Shown here one piece after another: positions 1 through 8,382 of a stretch of DNA of 64,000 nt. The notes beneath the pieces were generated by a model. It was given only the letters and a program-made list of their open reading frames with translations, was not told the origin of the DNA and did no database searches. The position numbers and the translations under genes were made by a program. The stretch's first letter is position 1, and every line of letters starts with the position of its first letter. The stretch is taken from contig NZ_LOKW01000001.1 in assembly GCF_002211305.1 (NCBI RefSeq), positions 558,001-622,000 of the forward strand, read 5' to 3'. Origin of the DNA: Rhizobium sp. R634. Its GTDB lineage: Bacteria; Pseudomonadota; Alphaproteobacteria; Rhizobiales; Rhizobiaceae.

Positions 1-1036
1 CGGCGGAGATCTGGTTCTGCAGTTCCGGCAGGTTGAGCTGGGCCAGCATGACGGGCACGAGGCCCTTCAGCGACTGCGCGAGTTCGTCGCCTGTCACGCC
101 CTGCTGCGAACCCGCATAGTCGAGCGCCTTCTTGGTGATGGAAGCGTCGTCGAAGCGCAGTTCGGCGCTGTTGAACGTCAGCTGCTGCATCATGCCCATC
201 ATGGCGAGGCCCATCGCCTGGTTTGCCTCTTCCTTGTTCGGGTTGGCTTCGGCCGTCTTCAACGCTTCCTGCAGCGTCTTGATGAAATCGAGCGTATAGC
301 CGGAGATATCGACGGCGAGGTTCAGCCGGCCGACATTCTTGAAGTCGAAGGCATATTCGTCGACCGCGATCTTGCCGCTCTCGGCCTCCCAGCTGCCCTT
401 CATCGTCACGGCGCCGTCGAGCGTCGTCAGTCCCAGCTTCTCGATCGCGTCTTTCGAAGCGGGATCCTCAACCTCGGACAGGTCGATCTTCAGACCGGTG
501 ACATTGGCGTCGTAGGTGAAGCCGTTATTCTCGCGCCCGAGATCGGACTCGGTGCTTTCGATCGAGAGGACGTCCTTGCCCTTGATGTTGAGGGCGATCG
601 GGCCGGTGCTGACGACCTCATAGAGCATCATGTCGTCGAGCGTCGCGCCCCCGGCATGGGCGGGGATGGTGAGGCCCTGGATCAGGATGTCCTTTGCGGA
701 AAAATGGCCTTCCTCCTGCTTCATGTCGACGTCAGGGAAGGCGACCGATTTGGCGTAGTAACCGCCGCCGTCGGTCTCCTTTACGCCCTCGAAGGTGACG
801 TCGCCGATATCGAGCTTGTCGCCGGGCAGGCTTGCAAATCCGACCTTGACGCCCGATGCCTTGACCGTGTCGCCGTCGACTTCGGCTTTTTCGAAGGTGA
901 TGACCGTGCCGCCGGCGCTGGTGGCTGCATTGAACTTCTTCATCATGTCCTCGCCGTCCAGGGCGAAGGCCGGGCCGGCAAGCGTCAGGAATGCAGCGCT
1001 TGCCGTCATCAGCTGGAGATTGCGTATATGTTTCAT
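1..1036 (-). CDS. Exported conserved hypothetical protein (3' end outside window)
   Basis: An uninterrupted minus-strand frame of about 345 codons runs from an ATG at 1036 to the window edge, so the C-terminus is missing. An AAAGGAC ribosome site lies about 6 bases before the ATG. The first 22 or so residues form a signal peptide (basic start, hydrophobic core, AFA-like end), so the product is likely periplasmic. The rest is soluble, rich in Asp, Lys and Gly, and alternates short beta-like stretches such as VTGLKIDLSEV and LNLAVDISGY, which suggests a repetitive beta-sheet protein. I recognise no catalytic motif and assign no function. It is divergent from the small exported protein at 1521. 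Confidence 0.75.
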   Translation of the reverse strand, partial: MKHIRNLQLMTASAAFLTLAGPAFALDGEDMMKKFNAATSAGGTVITFEKAEVDGDTVKASGVKVGFASLPGDKLDIGDVTFEGVKETDGGGYYAKSVAFPDVDMKQEEGHFSAKDILIQGLTIPAHAGGATLDDMMLYEVVSTGPIALNIKGKDVLSIESTESDLGRENNGFTYDANVTGLKIDLSEVEDPASKDAIEKLGLTTLDGAVTMKGSWEAESGKIAVDEYAFDFKNVGRLNLAVDISGYTLDFIKTLQEALKTAEANPNKEEANQAMGLAMMGMMQQLTFNSAELRFDDASITKKALDYAGSQQGVTGDELAQSLKGLVPVMLAQLNLPELQNQISA

Positions 1037-1520
1037 CGAAAGGTCCTTTTGGAGAAATGGATGTGAGAAGCAGCTCTCTTTGCCCTTGGTCGAAGAGGCT
1101 GCGAGACGGCACGAACAAGGGCCGTGTGCTGCGGCATCATCCTGTTGGCGTGATTGCGGGACGACGGATTTTGAGAGCTGAAAGCTCAGGCAGAAGAACT
1201 ATCGTGCGGCCGCGGGGAGGGCGGCGTCTCATTCGTATATCTCCGCGAATCTTGCAACCTTTTGCATAAAGATTTCCAATTCGGAATCAATCGCCCTGCC
1301 GTCGTTTGGACCGCGCCCGGCTGGGCGGCCCGCCCTTACCCATCGATCTGGTTTAGGCGAAGTTAACGATTCTTCGCCTTTCGATTGAGAATGGAAGCAG
1401 ATGTGCGGGGATCCGGCCGGAAGAGCGGGACTTGTGATCGGCTCAATGACCACGAAACCGCCGCAGGCCCTGGCAATATTCTCCATCACGGGATGCGCCA
1501 TAGGAGGAGCAGGGGGATTT
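1037..1520. other. Divergent intergenic region, 484 bp
   Basis: This gap separates two divergently transcribed exported-protein genes and must hold both promoters. The only clear structure is an inverted repeat at 1355-1379 (AGGCGAAG / CTTCGCCT, 9-base loop) without a T-run. Short frames here lack convincing ribosome sites. I see no RNA gene. Confidence 0.5.
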
Positions 1521-1931
1521 ATGCGTCTTTTCGGCTGTTTTATTTTCGGTTTCGCTTTGACGGGCGCCTCGGCGCATGCTCAGCAACTGACGGAGACCGT
1601 CGTCCTGTCGGTGTCGTCCTCCACCGTTAGGTGGGCCGACGTCTATAAAATCACCGGCCGCGCCGACGATCCGTATCTTCACCTGCGCGTCCTCGAGAAG
1701 AAGAAAGGCACCGACCCCTGGGTCTTCAAGGAACTGGCCCATCATCTCGTGGTCACGCCGCAGGCTCTGGAGGCTAGCCGGATCAAACGGAAGGCGAAGA
1801 CCTACGCCTACAAGGATGTCGAGTTTCTCGGGACGTATCGCCGATGGCTGAATGATCCGGCGATACGCGCCGAAACGCCTGTTTGCGATAAGACGATCCT
1901 CAGTTGCCTGAAGAATGCCGGTTCCGACTGA
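1521..1931 (+). CDS. Small secreted hypothetical protein (136 aa)
   Basis: The frame is open from further upstream, but the ATG at 1521 is chosen because it follows a strong GGAGGAGCAGGGGG purine tract and begins a clear signal peptide (MRLFGCFIFGFALTGASAHA). The mature part is about 115 residues with two Cys near the end (VCDKTILSCLKNAG), possibly a disulfide in the periplasm. It resembles small rhizobial proteins of unknown function; I cannot name the family with certainty. It stands alone, convergent with the diguanylate cyclase at 2172. Confidence 0.65.
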   Translation: MRLFGCFIFGFALTGASAHAQQLTETVVLSVSSSTVRWADVYKITGRADDPYLHLRVLEKKKGTDPWVFKELAHHLVVTPQALEASRIKRKAKTYAYKDVEFLGTYRRWLNDPAIRAETPVCDKTILSCLKNAGSD

Positions 1932-2171
1932 GGGGGAGATGATAGCGTTCGTCCATGCTGCTGGGATATGAGGGTGCAGCCCTGAAAAGGCGTGAAGCGG
2001 AGAGATATTCAACTATAAATTGCTTTTGTGGCATAAGATAGCTTATGGAACTTTCAGAACTCCAGAAGACGCTGCTGTAAAATTCCTTAAACCGAAAACC
2101 GCTCAACGAGAAAACTGCGCGGCAGTTCAACACGTTACTGCGTTCTTCTCAATCCGTCTTTGCGTCGACCG

Positions 2172-3137
2172 TCAAGCAGCGCGGACCCGATCACGGCCGC
2201 TGAGCTTGGCGGCATAGAGCGCCTGGTCGGCGCGTCGATAGAGTTCGGGCGCGCTGTCTGCCGTCAGGCAGGCGGCAACCCCGGCCGAGCAGGTGTAGGA
2301 AAAATCGGGCGATTCCGTCAGCGGGCGGGAAAACCGGACCATCATCAGCATGCGTTCGATGATCTCGACGGCGTCTTCCACAGAGGTTCCAGGCATCGCC
2401 AGAACGAATTCCTCTCCTCCCACGCGCCCGAAGCAGTCGGTGCGCCGAACATGCTGGTGGATTCGCTGCGCGAAGTCGCGCAGCACGAGATCGCCGGCGT
2501 GATGGCCGAGCCTATCGTTGATGTGCTTGAAATTGTCGATGTCGAACACGGCCAGGCATCCCAGGCCGCCGTCTCCGGCGGCGACAAGCATGTCCTCTAT
2601 CCGCGCCATGACGAAGCGCCTGTTGGCAACTCCGGTCAGCTCATCGGTTTGAGAAGCCTTGATAGCCAGGTCCCGGTCCTGCCGGACGCTTCGCTCCTCG
2701 GCGCGCAGGCTGGTGATATCGCTTGCGACACACAGCATCCAGCCGCTCTTCTGGACAGCCTCGGTCATCCAGAGCCAGCGGCCGTCCGCCAGGTCGGTTT
2801 CGAATGCCCTGTAGCCGATCTTGCCCCGGCGGGACTGCGTCGAGCGCAGCCACTCCTCGAAATTGCTCGCGTGAATGACCGTGCCCCGTCCGAGCTCGAA
2901 ATTCCGCCGCATCAGATCCGGCCAAAGCGGGCTCTCGTCAGGTTGGATGAAATAGGCCGAACGGAACGCCCTGTTGGCATATCGCAGCCGGTCATCGGCA
3001 TCATAGACCGCCATGAGCGTCGAGGTATTCGCAGAGAGCTGCAGAAGCTGTTCGACGATCTCGTCCATATCGACCCCCGCCTGGTTGCCGTTGGCATCAT
3101 ATCGCGCGGATTCCGGGAGAAAAGACCTTTCGGGCAA
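2172..3137 (-). CDS. PAS-GGDEF diguanylate cyclase (321 aa)
   Basis: Likely makes cyclic di-GMP from two GTP. A PAS-like sensor segment covers about residues 35-145 and a GGDEF domain about 160-318. The active loop reads GGEEF at 240-244 and is preceded five residues upstream by RRTD (231-234), an intact RxxD inhibitory site, so product feedback is expected. No membrane helix is visible, so it should be a soluble sensor. The start is a TTG at 3137 with GGGAGG six bases upstream; an ATG at 3068 would give a 298-residue protein that keeps both domains. No partner gene is adjacent. Confidence 0.88.
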   Translation of the reverse strand: MPERSFLPESARYDANGNQAGVDMDEIVEQLLQLSANTSTLMAVYDADDRLRYANRAFRSAYFIQPDESPLWPDLMRRNFELGRGTVIHASNFEEWLRSTQSRRGKIGYRAFETDLADGRWLWMTEAVQKSGWMLCVASDITSLRAEERSVRQDRDLAIKASQTDELTGVANRRFVMARIEDMLVAAGDGGLGCLAVFDIDNFKHINDRLGHHAGDLVLRDFAQRIHQHVRRTDCFGRVGGEEFVLAMPGTSVEDAVEIIERMLMMVRFSRPLTESPDFSYTCSAGVAACLTADSAPELYRRADQALYAAKLSGRDRVRAA

Positions 3138-3275
3138 AAGCCGCCTCCCAGCTGGCTATATCCACTGCGTGACGCGCGCGCCGGGGCAGGCCCGCGAAAC
3201 ATCGGCAGGGGAAAACGATGAAGGCGCCGTTCCGGCGTTCTTGACCGCTGCCGATCGGCTCATATCTGCCCCGGG

Positions 3276-4079
3276 ATGGATCTGCCTCGTCGCCCGCACC
3301 GCTCGTTGCCCAGAAGGCTTGCCCGTCTCAGGACCACCATTCGCCGTATAGAGCGTGGCCGGGACCGCTGGGCGCTGCGGTGGCAGGCGCTGCTGGCGTC
3401 GATCGATGTCGGCATCCTGGTGTTCTTCATTCTCGGCCCCTATTTCAGGAGCGGCCCCTCCTATCTGGTCATCGATTATGCCATCGCTGCCTGGATCGGC
3501 TGCGAGCTGGCGGCGCGGGCGCTTGCCGCCGACCGCCCCGCCAGCTTCCTGCGGCGGCTGATGACGTGGGTGGACCTCATCATTTTGGCGACGCTCCTAT
3601 TCCCGGACTTGCTGTTCAATTTTGCCTTCCTCCGCGCTATGCGGATCTGGGCAATCGGCAAGAGCCCTTTGCTGCGCGAAGGCCTGCGCCGCGCCGGCTG
3701 CATCCGGTATCAGGATGTCGTGCGCGCCTGCCTCAACTTCCTGGTCTTTCTCTTTCTGGTCACCGGCTTTGTGTATACCGGTTTCTTTTACGGCAGGCCG
3801 GGTGGAGAGGGTTTCGTCGATGCCCTTTATTTCACGGTGGCGACCATCACGACGACCGGGTTCGGAGACATTACCCTGCCGGGAACGCTTGGAAAGCTGA
3901 CCTCGGTGGTGACGATGATTGTCGGCATTTCGCTTTTCGTCCGTCTTGCGCAGGCGGTGGTGCGCCCGCACAAGGTCAACTTCCCCTGCCCCAAATGCGG
4001 GCTCCAGAGGCATGATGTGGACGCGGTGCATTGCAAGGCTTGCGGCGAGCTGCTGAACATCCCTGACTTCGATGACTGA
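3276..4079 (+). CDS. Two-pore-type potassium/ion channel with C-terminal zinc ribbon (267 aa)
   Basis: Predicted inner-membrane cation channel. Hydrophobic segments fall near residues 42-56, 64-83, 97-118, 152-171 and 208-223. Between the last two is a pore loop, TVATITTTGFGDI (188-199), whose TTTGFGD matches the potassium-channel selectivity filter in a GFGD variant. The C-terminus is unusual: CPKC (238-241) and CKAC (253-256) form a four-cysteine zinc-ribbon-like knuckle facing the cytoplasm. The N-terminus is strongly basic. The start at 3276 lacks a clear ribosome site, so the N-terminus is less certain than the rest. Confidence 0.82.
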   Translation: MDLPRRPHRSLPRRLARLRTTIRRIERGRDRWALRWQALLASIDVGILVFFILGPYFRSGPSYLVIDYAIAAWIGCELAARALAADRPASFLRRLMTWVDLIILATLLFPDLLFNFAFLRAMRIWAIGKSPLLREGLRRAGCIRYQDVVRACLNFLVFLFLVTGFVYTGFFYGRPGGEGFVDALYFTVATITTTGFGDITLPGTLGKLTSVVTMIVGISLFVRLAQAVVRPHKVNFPCPKCGLQRHDVDAVHCKACGELLNIPDFDD

Positions 4080-4141
4080 CCGGCCTGTTGGCGTCCGGCG
4101 GCCGAGATCTTGAGGATCATTCAGTCTTCGGAGGAATGGCG

Positions 4142-4162
4142 ATGCGTGTTGCTTCCAAATGA
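4142..4162 (+). CDS. Possible six-codon leader peptide before the MscS gene
   Basis: ATG CGT GTT GCT TCC AAA TGA follows a strong GGAGG with 7-base spacing, the best ribosome site in this interval. It is in the same frame as the channel gene, whose first ATG (4172) comes 9 bases after this stop and has no ribosome site of its own. It may be a leader giving coupled translation, or the remains of a longer N-terminus cut by a stop codon. Low confidence. Confidence 0.25.
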   Translation: MRVASK

Positions 4163-4171
4163 ACTAAACTC

Positions 4172-5506
4172 ATGCGATCGCTTTATCCAGCTGACATTCA
4201 TCGGATCATCATCATGAATATCAAGCAGATGACCGAGATCGCCGAGCGGTGGCTGACGACATTCGTCCTGAACGAATGGACGTTCTATCAGCTCGCGATC
4301 ATCGCGGCCGGCTACGGTTTTGCGTCCTTCCTTGCCTCACGCACCGAGCCTGCGATGGAAGCAAGAGCGCGCCTGATCAAGGGCAATCCTGACCTGCTTC
4401 GGGTTATCATTGCTCTTATGCGCCGGCTTATGTGGCTTTTCCTGGTGGCCTGGCTGTGGCTCGCCAATGTCGTGCTGAGCATGAGCGCCTGGCCCTCGCA
4501 ACGCTGGCTGGTCTCCACCGCTCTGACGCTGGCGGCCGCATGGTTCGTCATATCAGTCCTGACCAAGATCATCCGCAATCCAACCCTGTCACGGGCCGTC
4601 GCCATCGCCAGCTGGAGCTACATCGCTCTTTATGCAGTCGGCCTCGATGGACCGGCTCTGTCTGCTCTCGACGGGCTCGCGATCAATCTGGGCGCGGTGC
4701 GATTCTCGCTTTTGCTTGTGCTCAAAGTCGTGGTCCTGGCGATAGCCTTGATCTGGATCGCCGTTCTCGTCGGAAATGTGCTTTCCAATTCGGTCCAGCG
4801 GTCGGCCGACCTGTCGCCTTCCATCAAGGTTCTGATCAGCAAATTCATCAAGATCAGCCTGATCATGATCGCGGGAGCCATCGCTTTGTCGGCGACGGGC
4901 GTCGACCTTACGGCGCTCACCGTTTTCTCAGGCGCGGTCGGCGTCGGAATAGGCTTCGGCCTTCAAAAAGTGGTATCGAACTTCATCTCCGGCATCATCA
5001 TCTTGCTCGACAAGTCGATAAAGCCGGGTGACACGATCACACTCGGCGACACATTCGGCTCGATCCGTGATCTGCGCTCGCGCTTCGTTTCCGTGATCAC
5101 CAGAGATGGCAAGGAATACCTCATTCCGAATGAACAGTTCATATCGCAGCAGGTCGTCAACTGGTCGTTCTCCAGCGATTTCGTCCGTATCGACGTCGAC
5201 TTCGGGACCTCCTATGACAGCGATCCGCATCAGGTCGCCAAGATCGCCATAGCGACAGCGTCAACCGTGGCCCGGGTCGAAAACCAGTACAACCCACCCG
5301 TCTGCTGGCTGACCGGCTTTGGCGCTTCGTCGCTCGACTTTCGGCTTCGCTTCTGGATTTCGGATCCGGCGAACGGGCTGACCAACGTTCGCGGCCAGGT
5401 TCTGATGGCGCTGTGGGACGCCTTCAAGAAAGCCGGGATATCGATCCCGTTCCCACATCATGAAATCATCCTGAAGAGCCCTGTCGAGATCAAACAACCG
5501 GACTGA
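4172..5506 (+). CDS. MscS-family mechanosensitive ion channel (444 aa)
   Basis: Inner-membrane channel of the small-conductance type, likely releasing solutes on osmotic downshock. Several hydrophobic helices precede residue about 245. The pore helix and start of the beta domain are recognisable as the Gly/Ala-rich segment followed by FGLQKVVSNFISGIII and LDKSIKPGDTI, the classic MscS core. The soluble vestibule fills the rest. It is longer than MscS (about 286 aa) because of extra N-terminal helices. The start is uncertain: the ATGs at 4172 and 4214 both lack good ribosome sites, while an in-frame ATG at 4142 has one but is followed by a stop. Confidence 0.88.
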   Translation: MRSLYPADIHRIIIMNIKQMTEIAERWLTTFVLNEWTFYQLAIIAAGYGFASFLASRTEPAMEARARLIKGNPDLLRVIIALMRRLMWLFLVAWLWLANVVLSMSAWPSQRWLVSTALTLAAAWFVISVLTKIIRNPTLSRAVAIASWSYIALYAVGLDGPALSALDGLAINLGAVRFSLLLVLKVVVLAIALIWIAVLVGNVLSNSVQRSADLSPSIKVLISKFIKISLIMIAGAIALSATGVDLTALTVFSGAVGVGIGFGLQKVVSNFISGIIILLDKSIKPGDTITLGDTFGSIRDLRSRFVSVITRDGKEYLIPNEQFISQQVVNWSFSSDFVRIDVDFGTSYDSDPHQVAKIAIATASTVARVENQYNPPVCWLTGFGASSLDFRLRFWISDPANGLTNVRGQVLMALWDAFKKAGISIPFPHHEIILKSPVEIKQPD

Positions 5507-5632
5507 TCTGTTGCTCCAACACTTGCCGATGAGAATCGCATCTGGGAACTTGCCGATCTCCGCTTCGTTTGCAGCGGCGTCTCTGTATCGCCTGCCTGTT
5601 CGTGACATTTCAGCCTTATTTTGTGGAACCCC

Positions 5633-7405
5633 ATGACGACACAACAGATATTCGCCTTCTCCGTCATCGCGGTCATGATGGCGGTGTTCATCTGGGACCG
5701 GTTTCGCTACGATATCGTCGCCTGCTGCGCCCTGGTCATCGCGGTCGCCATCGGCATCGTGCCGCCAAACAAGGCGTTCTCCGGATTTGCCGACGATATC
5801 GTCATCATCGTCGGCAGTGCCCTCATCGTCAGCGCGGGCGTCGCGCGGTCCGGCATCGTCGATACGGCGATCAAGAAATTTTTCCCGAACCTCAACACGC
5901 TGCACACCCAACTCGCGCTTCTGATGGTGGTGGTGGCCGTGCTTTCCGCCTTCATCAAGAACATCGGTGCGCTGGCAATCATGATGCCGGTCGCTTTCCA
6001 GTTTGCGAAAAAGTCAGGCGTATCGCCATCGAGATACTTGATGCCGATGGCATTCGCCGCCTTGCTTGGCGGGCTGATGACCCAGATCGGGACTTCGCCG
6101 AACATTGTCGTATCGCGGCTGAGGGAGGAGCTGACGGGATCTTCCTTCACCATGTTCGACTTTACCCCCGTGGGCGCCATCCTGACGGTGGTCGGCATCG
6201 CATTCCTTCTGTTCTTCCACTGGCTGGTGCCGAGCCGCACAAGGCAGAACAGCTCGATCGAAGACGCCATCGAAATCAAGAACTATGCGAGCGAAGTGAC
6301 GATCCCCGAGGGGTCGATCCTGCGGGAGGAGCCGTTGAGCGCATTGCTCAAAATAGGTGACGGCGAGGTCATCGCCACCGCCGTGCTGCGCGGCGCGACC
6401 CGCATGGCTCCCTTCCCGGACCTCAGATTGCGGGAGAATGACATTGTCCTGTTGGAAGGACCCTCCGCCGCAATTGACCGCCTTGTATCGGGAGGCAAGC
6501 TTCAGCTCTCCGGAAAACCCCTGCGCGAGAACGGCCAGCCGCAAGCAGACATTGTTTCTCTGGAAGCGATCGTCAGCCAGGAGTCCTCGCTTGCGGGCCT
6601 GTCGGCCAAGGAACTTGCGCTTTCCTATACCCGTGGTGTCAATCTCCTGGCCATCAGCCGCGGGGGCGAACGCCTCAAGGAGAGGCTCGGTAGCCTGACG
6701 CTGGCGACGGGGGACGTGCTCGTGCTGCAGGGCAGCCGCACAAGCCTGACCGCCTTGCTGCAGGACTTTGCGCTGTTGCCGCTTGCCCAGCGTGAAGTCT
6801 TGCTCGGCACCCGGCGTCGCGCCTTTGTCCCGCTCGTTATCCTCGCCCTCGCCATGGCGACGACGGCCGTGGGCATCGCATCCGTACCCGTCGCGTTCTT
6901 TGCCGCCGCGCTCGGAATGGTCGTGTTTCGCGCGATCCCGCTGGCCGATGTCTACAAGGCGGTGGATGGCCCGATCCTCGTCATGCTCGCAGCCTTGATC
7001 CCGGTCTCGGATTCGCTGCGCACATCAGGAGGCAGCGAGCTGATCGCAGGCTGGCTTGGCGGCGCTGCGGCAGGTCTGCCGCCATGCGGTGCGCTGGCAT
7101 TGATCCTGGTGACCGCCATGGCGGTAACGCCATTTCTCAACAATGCCGCGACCGTGCTGGTGATGGGCCCGATCGCCGCAAGTTTCGCGACAAACCTCGG
7201 TTTCAGGCCCGAACCCTTCCTGATGGCCGTCGCCATCGGCGCCGGCTGCGACTTTCTGACTCCCGTCGGCCACCAGTGCAACACGCTGGTATTCGGGCCC
7301 GGCGGCTATAAATTTTCCGATTATCCAAGGCTGGGTCTGCCCCTTTCCTTGCTGATCATTTTCGTCAGCGTGCCTGCTCTGCTTTATGTCTGGCCGGTTC
7401 GATAA
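5633..7405 (+). CDS. SLC13/DASS-family permease with central TrkA-C domains (590 aa)
   Basis: Predicted inner-membrane anion:sodium symporter, possibly for dicarboxylate, sulfate or a similar anion. Two hydrophobic halves (about residues 1-200 and 390-590) flank a soluble part with two TrkA-C/RCK-C-like modules (about 205-285 and 300-375; note ENDIVLLEGP and GDVLVLQGS). Conserved substrate-loop sequences are LMTQIGTSPNIVVS and FLTPVGHQCNTLVFGPGGYKFSDY, typical of the family (SPNxIVS / GHQxN). An ATG at 5633 was preferred over a TTG at 5621, but neither has a strong ribosome site. It is separated from the MscS gene by 126 bp and convergent with the regulator at 7418. Confidence 0.85.
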   Translation: MTTQQIFAFSVIAVMMAVFIWDRFRYDIVACCALVIAVAIGIVPPNKAFSGFADDIVIIVGSALIVSAGVARSGIVDTAIKKFFPNLNTLHTQLALLMVVVAVLSAFIKNIGALAIMMPVAFQFAKKSGVSPSRYLMPMAFAALLGGLMTQIGTSPNIVVSRLREELTGSSFTMFDFTPVGAILTVVGIAFLLFFHWLVPSRTRQNSSIEDAIEIKNYASEVTIPEGSILREEPLSALLKIGDGEVIATAVLRGATRMAPFPDLRLRENDIVLLEGPSAAIDRLVSGGKLQLSGKPLRENGQPQADIVSLEAIVSQESSLAGLSAKELALSYTRGVNLLAISRGGERLKERLGSLTLATGDVLVLQGSRTSLTALLQDFALLPLAQREVLLGTRRRAFVPLVILALAMATTAVGIASVPVAFFAAALGMVVFRAIPLADVYKAVDGPILVMLAALIPVSDSLRTSGGSELIAGWLGGAAAGLPPCGALALILVTAMAVTPFLNNAATVLVMGPIAASFATNLGFRPEPFLMAVAIGAGCDFLTPVGHQCNTLVFGPGGYKFSDYPRLGLPLSLLIIFVSVPALLYVWPVR

Positions 7406-7417
7406 AAACGTATTTGC

Positions 7418-8290
7418 TCATTCCTGTCGCAGATGATGACGGCGCCACGCAGCTGGGGCCTCTCCCGTCATTCTGCGGAAAAAGCGCGAGAAATATGCCG
7501 GGTCGTCAAAGCCGACCTCATGGCCGATGTCCTCGACGGAGCGGATGGTGAACAACAAGAGACGCTTCGCCTCCAGCAGCCGCCGTTCCAACAGCAGCTC
7601 CTTGACAGACCGCCCGAAGACCTCGCGGGCCGCCTTGTCGAGAAGATGCGGCGTGGTCGCAAGCAGGGTCACATAGGTCCCGACCGGCCAATCCTTCCTA
7701 TAATGCAGATCGATCTCGCGACGCAGCGCCAGACCGAGCGAGACGGTCAGCGACGTGGACGGCAGAGCCGCGCGGCCGCCGATGCGGCCCATCAGCGAAA
7801 GCACGACCGATATCAGGCCGGAGAGTACCTTTTCGCCTTCAGCGCCCCGCTCGCGATAATCCTCGAAGATCATGTCGAGCAGCACCTTAAGCTTCGGCCA
7901 TACCGGATCTGCGGGCTGCCCGGTCAGGAAGATCGGCGCGTCGAGATCGAGCACCACCTGCGGCGCGAGCGCCTTCAGCATATCGTCGGAGACCGACACG
8001 ACGATCGCGTCGGCGTTCTCGCCGACATCGAATGCATGCACCACATTGCTTGGCACGAAGCTCACGGCGGGAGCGGAAAAATTCCAACTCTCGTCTTCTA
8101 TCCGATAGGTTCCAGAGCCCTGAAACCAGTAGGTGATCTGTCCCATCAGCGGATGTTTATGCGGAGAGACATGGCCGAAATGCACGGTTTTCCGCTCCAT
8201 CACCGTTTCGACATGCAGGAAGCCGACCTCGAGCGAACGGCTCGGCTCGCCATAGACGAAGAAATTCGGAACCTCGCTTCGCATCACCAT
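7418..8290 (-). CDS. hpaA: AraC-family regulator, HpaA-like (290 aa)
   Basis: Predicted activator of the 4-hydroxyphenylacetate hydroxylase genes. The N-terminal half is a cupin-like sensor (HVSPHKHPLMGQITYWFQGSGTYRI) and the C-terminal 100 residues contain two helix-turn-helix motifs ending in GFDDPAYFSRFFRRMTGEAPAAWRR, the AraC signature. It is divergent from hpaB with a 92-bp gap, the usual arrangement of hpaA and hpaBC in enterobacteria and pseudomonads. Length is typical of HpaA/PobR. Two ATGs (8290, 8284) are possible starts. The effector 4-hydroxyphenylacetate is inferred from family and context. Confidence 0.82.
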   Translation of the reverse strand: MVMRSEVPNFFVYGEPSRSLEVGFLHVETVMERKTVHFGHVSPHKHPLMGQITYWFQGSGTYRIEDESWNFSAPAVSFVPSNVVHAFDVGENADAIVVSVSDDMLKALAPQVVLDLDAPIFLTGQPADPVWPKLKVLLDMIFEDYRERGAEGEKVLSGLISVVLSLMGRIGGRAALPSTSLTVSLGLALRREIDLHYRKDWPVGTYVTLLATTPHLLDKAAREVFGRSVKELLLERRLLEAKRLLLFTIRSVEDIGHEVGFDDPAYFSRFFRRMTGEAPAAWRRHHLRQE

Positions 8291-8382
8291 TCCGGAAAAA
8301 GTACCAGCGAATTGTGGGCTTTGTCCATGGCTGCGCGCGCCGTTCAGGCTTAGTTTCGTCCCATCTCACGGAGGAGATGCTT

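Noticed and set aside
1355-1379. Hairpin AGGCGAAG/CTTCGCCT as a terminator
   Set aside because: It lies between divergent genes, where no transcript needs to end, and lacks a T-run.
2033-2048. CATAAG-ATAG-CTTATG hairpin as a terminator between convergent genes
   Set aside because: The stem is only 6 bp, AT-rich, and has no T-run; too weak to call.
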